Of a stretch of 37,926 bases of DNA, positions 16,454 through 25,055 are shown one piece after another. This stretch comes from Pseudanabaena mucicola FACHB-723. GTDB taxonomy: Bacteria; Cyanobacteriota; Cyanobacteriia; Pseudanabaenales; Pseudanabaenaceae. Each line of letters begins with the position of its first letter. Position 1 is the first letter of the stretch. The stretch is taken from contig NZ_JACJQB010000034.1 of the NCBI RefSeq assembly GCF_014696385.1, positions 1 through 37,926 on the forward strand, in the 5' to 3' direction. A model generated the notes under the pieces. That model did not search any database, was not told the DNA's origin, and was given only the letters and a program-made list of their open reading frames with translations. The position numbers and the translations under genes were made by a program.

Positions 16454-17320
16454 TCATGATTTGGTCTGGCGGGGATTGCGAAAACCAATTGCGATCGCAA
16501 TTAAAAAGATAATGCCAATTACACCTGCGATCGGATTACCATGGATGCCCGTCACCCACTCAGGCACTGCGCCTGTGGGCTTGAGCCAGTGGGTAGTATT
16601 AACGATGTAGTAGCACCAAACTAAGCCTCCATGCAAACCAATCGAAATACCTAGTCGGTCATGACATCGACGGCGGGCTAGTACCAAAGTCATACTCATA
16701 ATGAATAGCCCCAAAAATTGACTCCATGTTGCCAAGATCGCATCTAAAGGCTTGATGAAATGTAGAATCGCAAATACAAAACTACAAATGATTAAAGAGT
16801 TTTTTTGAGAATAATCACGCTCTAGCTCCGATAGCACCCAACCCCGAAACAATAGTTCTTCCGCAAATCCAATTCCAATCGAAGTTAATAATCCTGGTAG
16901 GATTGCACCTTGCCAATCGACAAAATACACACCAACTGCTGGTAAGAGGTCATCGGGCAAAGGTTGCTGCCAAGTTACGGTTTGGATCGCTAGCCAACCG
17001 AGAATCACTTGCAAGCCAAAGAAAATGATCAGGGTGAGGCAACCTAAACCCAATCCCAATAAGAAATCTAGCCCATTTCTACGGGTAAAAGATAATCCGT
17101 AATAACGGTAAGGATGTGAGTATTTAGCAATTTTGCGCCCCCAAAACCAAATCAAACCTAAAAATCCGCAATACAACAAAATTGTCAGAGCTACGCCCAC
17201 CAATTCCCCCCAAATCAGATACATGGGCGCTGCGATTGGTAGCCACAATGCAAGGAGGGTTAACAGAAATAGAATGATCCGAATTGGGGCAGGGTAAGAA
17301 TTTAATCGATCGAGATTCAC
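16454..17320 (-). CDS. CPBP family intramembrane metalloprotease
   Basis: This 288-residue polytopic membrane protein (about eight helices) has the CPBP/Abi (CAAX protease-like) motifs: E154-E155-xxx-R159 in EELLFRGW, FxxxH with H187 in FAILHF, and a third His (H230) in LHGGLVWC. These residues form the metal site in the Rce1-like family. Cyanobacterial and plastid members are thought to process membrane proteins or lipidated substrates; the target is unknown. The start is GTG at 17320, directly behind the clpS terminator, with no visible ribosome site. The gene therefore appears to be transcribed separately or by read-through from clpS. Confidence 0.9.
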   Translation of the reverse strand: MNLDRLNSYPAPIRIILFLLTLLALWLPIAAPMYLIWGELVGVALTILLYCGFLGLIWFWGRKIAKYSHPYRYYGLSFTRRNGLDFLLGLGLGCLTLIIFFGLQVILGWLAIQTVTWQQPLPDDLLPAVGVYFVDWQGAILPGLLTSIGIGFAEELLFRGWVLSELERDYSQKNSLIICSFVFAILHFIKPLDAILATWSQFLGLFIMSMTLVLARRRCHDRLGISIGLHGGLVWCYYIVNTTHWLKPTGAVPEWVTGIHGNPIAGVIGIIFLIAIAIGFRNPRQTKS

Positions 17321-17325
17321 AATAA

Positions 17326-17372
17326 AAAAGAACAGGTAGGATTTGCTAACAACAATCCTACCTGTTCTTATT
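17326..17372 (-). terminator. Terminator of clpS
   Basis: A stem of at least 16 bp (AAGAACAGGTAGGATT / AATCCTACCTGTTCTT, 10-nt loop) is followed on the minus strand by a run of six T. It ends only a few bases before the GTG start of the CPBP gene, which is unusually tight. Confidence 0.85.
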
Positions 17373-17428
17373 AATTCAAGGAGTAGGGCGTTATCACGCT
17401 TTGCACGACAATGCCTTTACTGCCTAGA

Positions 17429-17710
17429 TTATGATTCTGGTTCGATCGTGCTAGTTAATCCCTTGCTTTGTAACCCTTCACAATAGAATTCGGCATGTTC
17501 TTGGACACAGGTAATTACGAGCGCACATCCACTAGCATGGGCAGCCATCATAATATCCACTGCCTGTGGTTGCGTAAGACCATTTACGACTTGCATTAAG
17601 CTTTCAACGACATACTCCATAGAGTTGTAGTCATCGTTATGTAATAAAACTCGATATCTTGGTGCAATTTTGCGTATGACTTCAGGACGACTTATTGTTT
17701 CAGTAGACAT
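17429..17710 (-). CDS. clpS: ATP-dependent Clp protease adaptor ClpS
   Basis: This 93-residue adaptor binds the N-domain of ClpC/ClpA and delivers N-degron substrates. The fold is clear: RYRVLLHNDDYNSMEYVVESL (with the N-degron pocket residues N and D), then QPQAVDIMMAAHASGCALV, then EHAEFYCEGLQSKGLTSTIEPE. In canonical ClpS, MMxxH with G-x-A lines the pocket, as here. It is closest to the standard cyanobacterial ClpS1 pattern, but I cannot separate ClpS1 from ClpS2 with certainty. GGAGG lies about 13 nt upstream of the ATG at 17710. Confidence 0.95.
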   Translation of the reverse strand: MSTETISRPEVIRKIAPRYRVLLHNDDYNSMEYVVESLMQVVNGLTQPQAVDIMMAAHASGCALVITCVQEHAEFYCEGLQSKGLTSTIEPES

Positions 17711-17841
17711 ATGTGTAGTTTGCCTCCAGCAAAGTTTTTTAATCTAAGATTAATTTCAAAACCAAGACAGTAATAATACTTAGTTGTCACTTACATTATA
17801 ATTACGAACCCAAAAAATGTGAAGCAGACAGATCGCTCACA

Positions 17842-17872
17842 AAAAAAGAAGCCTACACCAAGCTTCTTTTTT
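17842..17872. terminator. Terminator downstream of desB
   Basis: An 11-bp stem (AAAAAAGAAGC / GCTTCTTTTTT) with an 8-9 nt loop is flanked by A and T runs, so it can act on either strand. It lies about 50 bp past the desB stop (minus strand). Confidence 0.75.
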
Positions 17873-17880
17873 ATGACCTA

Positions 17881-17920
17881 TTTCCCAAAAGAGAGTTGCG
17901 CCGCAACCCTCTTTTAGAAA
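17881..17920. repeat. Palindromic repeat, family 1, copy D (short)
   Basis: The inverted repeat AAAAGAGAGTTGCG / CCGCAACCCTCTTTT, with partial outer arms, lies immediately after the desB stop. It keeps the AGTTGCG core but has lost the GCGAAGTGCC loop of copies A and B. Confidence 0.75.
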
Positions 17921-17922
17921 TA

Positions 17923-19005
17923 TTAAATGCTATTCCCTTCGGTGTAATATACACCAGTTCCAGAATCGGGGACGAACTTACAGGCTTTTTGAGAAGTAAA
18001 AAATGCTTTCCAGATTGGAACATTGGAAACGCGATAATAGCTACCTAAAACTGGCTTAATAGCTTCTGTTGCCGTTTTGAGATGGTAGTGAGGGATTCCA
18101 ATAAAGATGTGATGGGCGACATGAGTACCGATATTGTGATGAATATCGTTGAAGATGCCATAGTCACGATCAATTGTGGAAAGCGCTCCCTTTAAGAAAT
18201 ACCAGTCTTTGCCACGATACCAAGGAATATCAGCCTCGGTGTGGTGTAGATAAGTGACGAGATCGAGCCATACTACAAAGATGAGGTAGGGAACGATATA
18301 AAGCTTAAATAGAAACAGAAATCCGTAGGTAAAACCAAGCCAACCTAAGAAGGCAACCATGGCAGTCCAGAGAATACTACTAGTCAGAATATCGGTTGTT
18401 TCCGATTCGCGGAAAAGATCGTTATTGGGAACGAAGTGCGAAGCTGTGGGACGGGCAGGAGAACGCTTAAATAGATAAAGGGGATAAGCAAATAATAGTG
18501 CGTCAAAGCGAATGAATTTCCCAAGCCAATCCATTGCTTTGTATTGGCTTTCGGTGACAGGATACCAACTTTCGTCGGTGTCGATGTTGCCTGTGTTTTG
18601 GTGATGGGTGCGGTGGCTGATTCTCCAGCCATGATAGGGAACAAGAATCGGAATATGGGTGAGGTGTCCGATTAAGTTATTAAGCCATTTGATGCGTGAG
18701 AAAGAACCATGTCCGCAGTCGTGACCAACTACGAAGAAAGCCCAAAACATTGTCCCCGTTGCAAACCAAAAAATTGGGTAAAACCACCATGCATCAAGAT
18801 AAACGGCGGCGGCGTAGAGTCCGACAATAATCGCGGCATCGGCAAAAAAATAGGCGAGCGAGCGCCATACACTAGGAACGAAACATTCAGCAGGAATAGC
18901 TCCTTTGATATCTTGAAAAGTAAACGGAAGTTCAGTTTGTGATATTGAAGAGTTATCAGTCAGAGGGTTATCAAGATTGATCCGATGGATAGTCGTAGAC
19001 GACAC
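17923..19005 (-). CDS. desB: Acyl-lipid omega-3 (delta-15) fatty acid desaturase
   Basis: This 360-residue membrane di-iron enzyme introduces the omega-3 double bond into lipid-bound C18 chains. The three histidine boxes are HDCGH (95-99), HRTHH (131-135) and HVAHH (295-299). The segments YLHHTEADIPWYRGKDWYF and STIDRDYGIFNDIHHNIGTH are specific to DesB/FAD3-type omega-3 enzymes and differ from DesA (delta-12). Four to five hydrophobic spans surround the boxes. In cyanobacteria desB is typically cold-induced. The start is GTG at 19005 with AGGGA about 9 nt upstream. recQ lies 32 bp upstream on the same strand, so read-through is possible. Confidence 0.93.
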   Translation of the reverse strand: MSSTTIHRINLDNPLTDNSSISQTELPFTFQDIKGAIPAECFVPSVWRSLAYFFADAAIIVGLYAAAVYLDAWWFYPIFWFATGTMFWAFFVVGHDCGHGSFSRIKWLNNLIGHLTHIPILVPYHGWRISHRTHHQNTGNIDTDESWYPVTESQYKAMDWLGKFIRFDALLFAYPLYLFKRSPARPTASHFVPNNDLFRESETTDILTSSILWTAMVAFLGWLGFTYGFLFLFKLYIVPYLIFVVWLDLVTYLHHTEADIPWYRGKDWYFLKGALSTIDRDYGIFNDIHHNIGTHVAHHIFIGIPHYHLKTATEAIKPVLGSYYRVSNVPIWKAFFTSQKACKFVPDSGTGVYYTEGNSI

Positions 19006-19037
19006 GTATTATTTCCCTGTTGTTAAGAAAAATTAAG

Positions 19038-20477
19038 TTAACTTCTAGATTCTAGCAGTAACTTGGATTCTTCCTCAAAACCAAAGTTATCAAGTAAAAA
19101 AGCCCAGCGATTACCTTTTAGTCGAGTATAAGCTTGCATTTTTGCGATCGCAGTTTGATCTTCGCATTTTATTTTTAGATCAGACAATTGCTTCGGCAAG
19201 TTATGGATTTCATAGTCAAAGGGTGTATGCCATGTGAGGTAGCCCACTCTGTGCATTAGCCCTAAAGCGATTGCAGCATCGGGATGTAATCGCGAAATTT
19301 CGGCAAATTTACCTTGGCGAGGTAATTTGGACAGGATGGTGAAAGCTTGTTGTTGGATTTTTTGTTGTTGCTGAAGGAAAAAATTTACCCTTTGACGATC
19401 GCTATCATCGAGTAAACCTGTCGGCTCACTGACTAGCATCAAGGCTTCGGCGGGTTTATCGTCTCGTCCTGCTCGCCCAATTTCTTGAATATATTCGGAA
19501 AGAGTTAGAGGAGGATGAAAATGGCATACCCAACGAGTGTCGGGCTTGTTAATACCGAGACCAAATGCCGATGTGCAGATCACAAAAGGATATTGATTGG
19601 TCAGCCATTGCTGCTCCATATAGCGACGTTCTTGGGGTGGCAAACCTGCATGATAGGCGGCGGTTTTAAACGAATTTTCTTGTAACCAAGTGGCTAACAT
19701 CTCCGCATCACGACGGCTACGCACATAAATTAAACCTGATTGACCTTGACGATCGCCAATAAATTTTAACAGTCGTGATTTGCGTCCTGCGGGTGTCCAT
19801 GCGATCGCAATTTGTAAATTTAAATTAGGGCGATGGGGACTAGTTCTGACTATTTGGGGATTTTCTAACTGTAAACAGGTTTGTAATTCTACCGTTGTTT
19901 GGCGATCGGCAGTGGCGGTAAAGGCAGCAAGGGCAATATGCGGATGATCCGATGGTTTGTGTGCCATTAGTGCCGAGCGGACTGCCCCTAAGCGGCGATA
20001 GCTAGGACGAAATGAATCACCCCACTGCACTAAACAATGGGCTTCATCAAGCATTAGTCCTGTAATTTTTAAATTGCGATCGCAAAGCCTTTCCCACACG
20101 GGCGGACTCAAAAGAGTTTCTGGCGAAATATATAGCAAGCGGATCTTGGCTAAATTTTGCAAGATGCACCGACGTTCTGTTTGAGATTGATTGCTATGTA
20201 AACAGGCGGCAGGCAAATTTCGCGATCGTAAATCCTGCACCTGATCCTCCATTAACGCTAACAAAGGCGATATAACGAGGGTTAAGCCTGTATCAAGTAG
20301 CGCAGGCAACTGAAAACAGATTGACTTGCCACCACCCGTCGCCATGATGGCGAGACTATCTTGCCCTCGCAACAAGTTAAAAACAACTTCACGCTGAGAT
20401 GGTCGCAGATCTTCATATCCCCAAATTTTCTGAAACGTCTGTTTTGCAATTGCCCATTCCTTGGGGATTTCTGCCAT
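19038..20477 (-). CDS. recQ: RecQ family ATP-dependent DNA helicase (short form)
   Basis: This 479-residue superfamily 2 helicase has motif 0 (YEDLRPSQREVV), Walker A TGGGKS (47-52), DEAH box LMLDEAHC, motif III AFTATAD, motif V CTSAFGLGINKPD and motif VI QEIGRAGRD, all typical of RecQ. It is shorter than E. coli RecQ (about 610). The zinc-binding Cys cluster is not evident after the helicase core and there is no HRDC domain; the remaining tail (about 350-479) is a reduced RQC-like region. It would unwind DNA during recombination and fork repair. ATG at 20477. The upstream 425-bp gap separates it from the divergent signalling gene. Confidence 0.92.
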   Translation of the reverse strand: MAEIPKEWAIAKQTFQKIWGYEDLRPSQREVVFNLLRGQDSLAIMATGGGKSICFQLPALLDTGLTLVISPLLALMEDQVQDLRSRNLPAACLHSNQSQTERRCILQNLAKIRLLYISPETLLSPPVWERLCDRNLKITGLMLDEAHCLVQWGDSFRPSYRRLGAVRSALMAHKPSDHPHIALAAFTATADRQTTVELQTCLQLENPQIVRTSPHRPNLNLQIAIAWTPAGRKSRLLKFIGDRQGQSGLIYVRSRRDAEMLATWLQENSFKTAAYHAGLPPQERRYMEQQWLTNQYPFVICTSAFGLGINKPDTRWVCHFHPPLTLSEYIQEIGRAGRDDKPAEALMLVSEPTGLLDDSDRQRVNFFLQQQQKIQQQAFTILSKLPRQGKFAEISRLHPDAAIALGLMHRVGYLTWHTPFDYEIHNLPKQLSDLKIKCEDQTAIAKMQAYTRLKGNRWAFLLDNFGFEEESKLLLESRS

Positions 20478-20902
20478 TGGACTTAAAAAATTGTTAAACT
20501 AGCGAGCATATTAATTATGTACATAAATCTCAGCTACTTTTGACTTTTTATTCTTAAATTGTGATTTGACTGGCAATATGGTAATGATTTTTAGTTCTAG
20601 ACTTAAAAAGTAATGAAATAGATCTTAAAAAATCACTACACAATGCCCACAGTTCTAGAAATGTGAGCCAGATGACGATAGTCATAAAGCTATTTTGTAT
20701 AATTAAATAATTAATACTAGTGTAGTAATTTTCAAATTGAGAAAATACGCTCTCCCATCAAGCTCTTATAAAAATTGCATTAATTAATAGCACAAAACCC
20801 TGTCAGAATATCCATAGTGATGTCTGAGGCTTTGAACAAAGGTGCTAGTTTAAATAAGGGCGGGTCACTGTCACGTCAAATTGTTAAAGGGAAATCATTC
20901 AG
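20478..20902. other. Divergent intergenic region between recQ and the FHA-GGDEF-EAL gene
   Basis: This AT-rich 425-bp stretch holds the promoters of two divergent genes. A perfect TATAAT is at 20698-20703 on the plus strand but has no convincing -35 box. From 20820 an ATG opens a 28-codon frame that ends with TGA at 20904-20906, overlapping the GTG start of the next gene by 'GTGA'. It could be a translated leader peptide; support is only positional. I see no RNA gene or repeat element here. Confidence 0.5.
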
Positions 20903-23092
20903 GTGAGCCAAGAAGAGTCCTCCACTCTTGATATTAAACAGATCCTTCATCACGTACTCACGGTTGAAGATCCCCAAGGGTTTCGCAATTTTCTTCTTCA
21001 CAATAATATGACCTATTCTCTGGGGCGTAGCCTAGAGAATATGATTGTCCTGCGTTCTAATTTCGTGTCTCGCAAACATGCAACTCTATTAGCAATTACT
21101 TCTAAAAATACATCCTGCTTCTTTAGGATCATCGACGGCTTAATTGATGGACATCGTAGTACCAATGGAATATTAGTAAATGGTAAAAAACGATATTCGC
21201 ACATCTTATCCCATGGCGATGAAATTACTTTTAGCAAAGATACTAAAGCGACATATCAAGTAATTAGTAATATTAGCAATATTGCTACAATTGATAATGT
21301 TAAGAATAACGTTTATGCAATAAATGCTGCACCTAAGAATATATCAGCAATCACACTAAGTAATGACGATCAGACTACTTGCCAGATTTCTCCATTAATA
21401 AATGTTCTCGATCAAGACTTACCGCCGCATATTTATAAAAATGTTAATCAATTTGTCTCCTCACCAGAGTTAAGCTTACAAGCAATCATTGATGTAAATT
21501 TGGTGGGAGAAATTTTATATCTTAATCCTACGGCATTACGACAATTTCCTGAGATAGAAAATTTACGCGCCAATCATTATTTATTAAAAGATTTATTATT
21601 ACAACTAGTTCCATTGCTAGACTTAAGCGCCAAGTTTTTTATTCGCGAGGTAAATTTCAATGCCAGAGTATTTGAAGAAGTTATTTACTTTATGCCTTGG
21701 AATCGATTAATTCGTTTACATATTTCTGATGTCACCAAACAAAAACAAGCCGAAGCAGTTATTTCCTATCAAATCCACCATGATACATTAACGGGACTTC
21801 CCAATCGGAAATATCTTTACGAACATTTAATTGATTTCATTGATAAATTAGTTGATAAGACTCAACAGTTTGCAATTTTATTTCTTGATATTGATCGCTT
21901 TAAATTAATCAATGATTCTCTAGGTCATAATGTGGGCGATCTGTTGCTTAAAGCTGTGAGTGACCGATTAAAGGCAATTTTAAGGCAAGAAGAGCTGATT
22001 GTGCGTTGGGGAGCCGATGAATTTGCGATTATTGCGAAGGAAATAGATTCCACTGATGCCGTTATCCAATTTGTCGAATTAATGATTCAGTCTTTGACAA
22101 TGCCTTTTAATTGTGATGGTCATGAATTACATATCACTACCTGTATTGGTGTTAGCATCTATCCCGATCATAGTACCGACGTGGATAAATTAATTCATAG
22201 TGCAGATATGGCAATGTATAGGGCAAAAGCTTCAGGACAAAACAGCTTTCAGTTCTATGTTCCAAATATGCAAGAGCAAAGTTTCAAAAAGCTATCGATG
22301 GAGAATAACCTCCGTCGAGCAATTGAAAATAATGAGTTAGTTACCTATTATCAGCCGCAAATTGCGCTCAATACAGGATTGATTGTCGGCATGGAGGTAT
22401 TACTGCGTTGGAAGCATGTCTCTCTTGGTTCAATTCCTCCTAGCAAATTTATTCCCCTTGCTGAAGAAACAGGACTAATTATCACAATTGGTAATTGGGT
22501 ACTGCGTCAGACCTGTCTACAGTCGGTTGAGTGGCAAAAAATGGGATTGCCGCCGATTAAGATTGGGGTAAATTTATCGATTAAGCAACTTCAGCAAAAA
22601 GATTTTTTAGCCTATCTAAAGCAGTTGTTAGAAGAAACACAGATCGATCCACATTATCTAGAGTTAGAAATTACTGAAGGCATCATGATGGATAATGTGG
22701 CGGAGAAAGTTGCGTTACTACATCAATTCCGAGAGATGGGAATTCAACTATCAATTGATGATTTTGGTACTGGTTATTCATCCCTTGGATATCTCAAGAA
22801 TTTGCCTGTGCAAACATTGAAAATTGATCGGATGTTTATTGAAAATATCACGCACAATGAGCAAGATCGTGCCATCGTATCTTCAATTATCAATTTGTCC
22901 CATAGCTTAAAGCTGAAGGTCGTTGCCGAGGGTGTGGAAACACAGGAACAGGTCGATCTGCTGCGGGTACTAGGTTGCGATCATATTCAGGGCTATTTTT
23001 ATCACAAGGCTTTGCCTAAGGATGATATTGAGGCATTGTTGAGATCTCAAGGGGAGACCAAACCCAGTAAACCTAGAAAAAACACCGAATAA
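20903..23092 (+). CDS. FHA - (PAS-like) - GGDEF - EAL c-di-GMP signalling protein
   Basis: The 729-residue protein has an N-terminal FHA domain (about 30-125: SLGRS, VSRKHA, STNGILVNG), which reads phosphothreonine. A PAS-like segment follows (about 195-290: AIIDVNLVGEILYLNPTA). Then comes a GGDEF domain (about 290-460) with HDTLTGLPNR and signature RWGADEF in place of RGGDEF, and RQEE where the RxxD inhibitory site is expected. Last is an EAL domain (about 475-720) reading EVLLRW, with GVNLS, LEITEG, IDDFGTGYSS, LKIDR and VAEGVET, so the phosphodiesterase site looks intact. It may hydrolyse c-di-GMP, with the GGDEF degraded or regulatory. It appears cytoplasmic (no membrane helix). GTG start at 20903. 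Confidence 0.9.
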   Translation: MSQEESSTLDIKQILHHVLTVEDPQGFRNFLLHNNMTYSLGRSLENMIVLRSNFVSRKHATLLAITSKNTSCFFRIIDGLIDGHRSTNGILVNGKKRYSHILSHGDEITFSKDTKATYQVISNISNIATIDNVKNNVYAINAAPKNISAITLSNDDQTTCQISPLINVLDQDLPPHIYKNVNQFVSSPELSLQAIIDVNLVGEILYLNPTALRQFPEIENLRANHYLLKDLLLQLVPLLDLSAKFFIREVNFNARVFEEVIYFMPWNRLIRLHISDVTKQKQAEAVISYQIHHDTLTGLPNRKYLYEHLIDFIDKLVDKTQQFAILFLDIDRFKLINDSLGHNVGDLLLKAVSDRLKAILRQEELIVRWGADEFAIIAKEIDSTDAVIQFVELMIQSLTMPFNCDGHELHITTCIGVSIYPDHSTDVDKLIHSADMAMYRAKASGQNSFQFYVPNMQEQSFKKLSMENNLRRAIENNELVTYYQPQIALNTGLIVGMEVLLRWKHVSLGSIPPSKFIPLAEETGLIITIGNWVLRQTCLQSVEWQKMGLPPIKIGVNLSIKQLQQKDFLAYLKQLLEETQIDPHYLELEITEGIMMDNVAEKVALLHQFREMGIQLSIDDFGTGYSSLGYLKNLPVQTLKIDRMFIENITHNEQDRAIVSSIINLSHSLKLKVVAEGVETQEQVDLLRVLGCDHIQGYFYHKALPKDDIEALLRSQGETKPSKPRKNTE

Positions 23093-23154
23093 ATTTGTGG
23101 CGCTGCGGTACGAAGCTCTAAAGTATTGCGGTTTTCAGTTGAGCATGGCACAAA

Positions 23155-23188
23155 AAAGTAGGAGTAATTCATGAATTGCCCCTACTTT
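23155..23188. repeat. Palindromic repeat, family 2, copy 1
   Basis: Outer arms AAAGTAGG / CCTACTTT flank a near-palindromic core AGTAATTCATGAATTGCC. The core (GGCAATTCATGAATT type) recurs at 36882-36929 with different but complementary arms. It lies between the convergent signalling and M61 genes. Confidence 0.8.
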
Positions 23189-23211
23189 CTGTAATGCATT
23201 CATTTGGAAAC

Positions 23212-23241
23212 AAAACCTGTGGCGCACGCGCCATAGGTTTT
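23212..23241. repeat. Palindromic repeat, family 1-like, copy G; likely M61 terminator
   Basis: AAAACCTGTGGCGC and GCGCCATAGGTTTT pair (one mismatch) around a two-base loop, one base after the M61 stop codon on the minus strand, followed by A/T-rich DNA. The TGTGGCGCACG core is shared with the truncated copy at 37898-37926. Confidence 0.75.
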
Positions 23242-23242
23242 A

Positions 23243-25000
23243 TTACTTGATGTTTAGCCACGATCGTAAATTTACGTCTTGATTCGGTGAGGCATTAGCG
23301 ATCTGGATTAGTTCAAATTGGCTAGCCACTGGCTCTTGCAAAGTTAGCTCAACGGTGCGTAACAAGTCCTGATGGAAGATGGTCACAGCGATCGTATCGC
23401 CTACAGCAAAATCACGGAGCCGCTCATTCAAGGTTTCAGCAGTGACCCGAATATCTGCGATCGCAAGAATGATATCCCCTGTGCTAATACCTGCTTTTTG
23501 CGCTGGTGAGGCAAATTCAATCTTTTCCACTTCTGCCAACCCATTTTTGGACTTGAGAGCCATACCCGTAAATGGAACATCTGAGCAAGCAATGCGTAAT
23601 TCCAGACCGAAGGGTTCTAAATAATAGTTATAGTCCAGTTCTTTGGTTCCATACAGATAGTCATTCCAGAATTGTGACAGATCAATACCTGCCACACTAG
23701 CAATCACTTCATGGAGTTCGGCTTCGCTAAAGCCAATTTCATTTTTACCAAACCGCTCCCACATGATTTGCATAACTCGATCTAGCGATCGCAAATTATT
23801 AGTCTGCGCTCGAATTAGTAAATCCAAGAGCATTGAGACTAATTCGCCCTTGAGATAGTAGGAAATTTGGCTATTGTGGGTGTTTGGATCAGGCCGATAG
23901 AGTTTAATCCATGTGTCAAAACTTGATTCATAGAGGGACTGGACATGACGACCAAAGCTAGTTTGCAATCGCGTAATGCTCTTATTAACCAGTTTCAAAT
24001 AATGCTTAGCATCATACAGCCCCGCGCGGAGTGGGAAAATTTGGTCATAGTAACTGGTTGTGCCTTCGCTAAACCATAGGGAGCTGGTGTAATTTTCCTG
24101 ATCATAATCAAATTTTTCGAGGGCTTGAGGACGAATGCGTTTTACATTCCATGTATGGAAGAACTCATGAGCAACCAGATTCATAAATTGGAGATAGCTT
24201 TCTTGTTTATGAAACCCTAGACGGTTATACAGCAGCACCGTACAGTCCTTATGCTCTAGACCTCCATATCCATTACTACTGTGCAAAATGAAGTCGTAAT
24301 GATCGTAAGGCAGTCCACCAAACATTTGCGCTTCTGTTGCCACGATGGCAGCAGTATCCTTAATCATGCGCTGCATGTCAGCATTGTGTTGTCCCCAAAC
24401 AATCAAACGGTGCTGCTTATCAAGTACCGTAAATTCATATTGTTGATGTACCCCAATCTCGAAGGGACTATCAACTAAAGTGTCAAAATCCTTGGCATAG
24501 AAAGTATTGGCAGCTAGCTTGGGCAGAGCCGTCGCCACTTGCCAATCTTCTTTTAAATCAATAATTTCGACTTGATAGGGTTGCTGCTGATGTTCAGGAA
24601 TATACATAAATACCGCCGCACCTGTGAAGAAAGCATGGGTACTGTCGATATGATTGGTTCTGACTGTTAGTTCATTACAAAAAATGCGATAGCGAACCGT
24701 AATTACAGAACCTTTGGAATTACTTGATTGCTCGCCACAGTTGATTTGCCAATGGTTTTTACTAACCTTTTGCCATGGGATACTTTTTCCCGTCGCATCT
24801 GTCACCGCTAAGTCTTGGAGATGTTTGGCATATTCACGAACTAGGTAAGAGCCGGGAGTCCAGACGGGTAACTTGAGGTCAAGGGTTGCATTTTGCCAAT
24901 CTGCGATCGCAAGTTCGACATGTAATAAATGATTTTCTGGCTCAGGAATTGATATGCGGTAGATAAACTGGCTATTAGGAGGATTTTCTACACTACTCAT
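23243..25000 (-). CDS. M61 family metallopeptidase with PDZ domain
   Basis: This 585-residue protein has the glycyl-aminopeptidase-like M61 layout: an N-terminal beta domain (about 10-170, ending in VDSPFEIG), the gluzincin catalytic domain with HEFFH (about 278-282) plus WFSEGTTSYYD (third ligand Glu), and a C-terminal PDZ domain (about 475-560, FTGMALKSKNGLAEVEKIEFASPAQKAGISTGDIILAI). No signal peptide is visible, so a cytoplasmic location is likely. M61 enzymes trim peptides from the N-terminus; the biological substrate is unknown. It is a single gene, about 55 bp downstream of mutL on the same strand, possibly the last gene of a mutL unit. Confidence 0.92.
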   Translation of the reverse strand: MSSVENPPNSQFIYRISIPEPENHLLHVELAIADWQNATLDLKLPVWTPGSYLVREYAKHLQDLAVTDATGKSIPWQKVSKNHWQINCGEQSSNSKGSVITVRYRIFCNELTVRTNHIDSTHAFFTGAAVFMYIPEHQQQPYQVEIIDLKEDWQVATALPKLAANTFYAKDFDTLVDSPFEIGVHQQYEFTVLDKQHRLIVWGQHNADMQRMIKDTAAIVATEAQMFGGLPYDHYDFILHSSNGYGGLEHKDCTVLLYNRLGFHKQESYLQFMNLVAHEFFHTWNVKRIRPQALEKFDYDQENYTSSLWFSEGTTSYYDQIFPLRAGLYDAKHYLKLVNKSITRLQTSFGRHVQSLYESSFDTWIKLYRPDPNTHNSQISYYLKGELVSMLLDLLIRAQTNNLRSLDRVMQIMWERFGKNEIGFSEAELHEVIASVAGIDLSQFWNDYLYGTKELDYNYYLEPFGLELRIACSDVPFTGMALKSKNGLAEVEKIEFASPAQKAGISTGDIILAIADIRVTAETLNERLRDFAVGDTIAVTIFHQDLLRTVELTLQEPVASQFELIQIANASPNQDVNLRSWLNIK

Positions 25001-25055
25001 CTTTGGCTAAACCTGCGATCGCAAAACTTCTGTAATTATAGCGATCACCACGCTT

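Noticed and set aside
20478-20902. c-di-GMP riboswitch in the leader of the signalling gene
   Set aside because: No GEMM-like conserved core or paired stems of that type could be found in the AT-rich leader.
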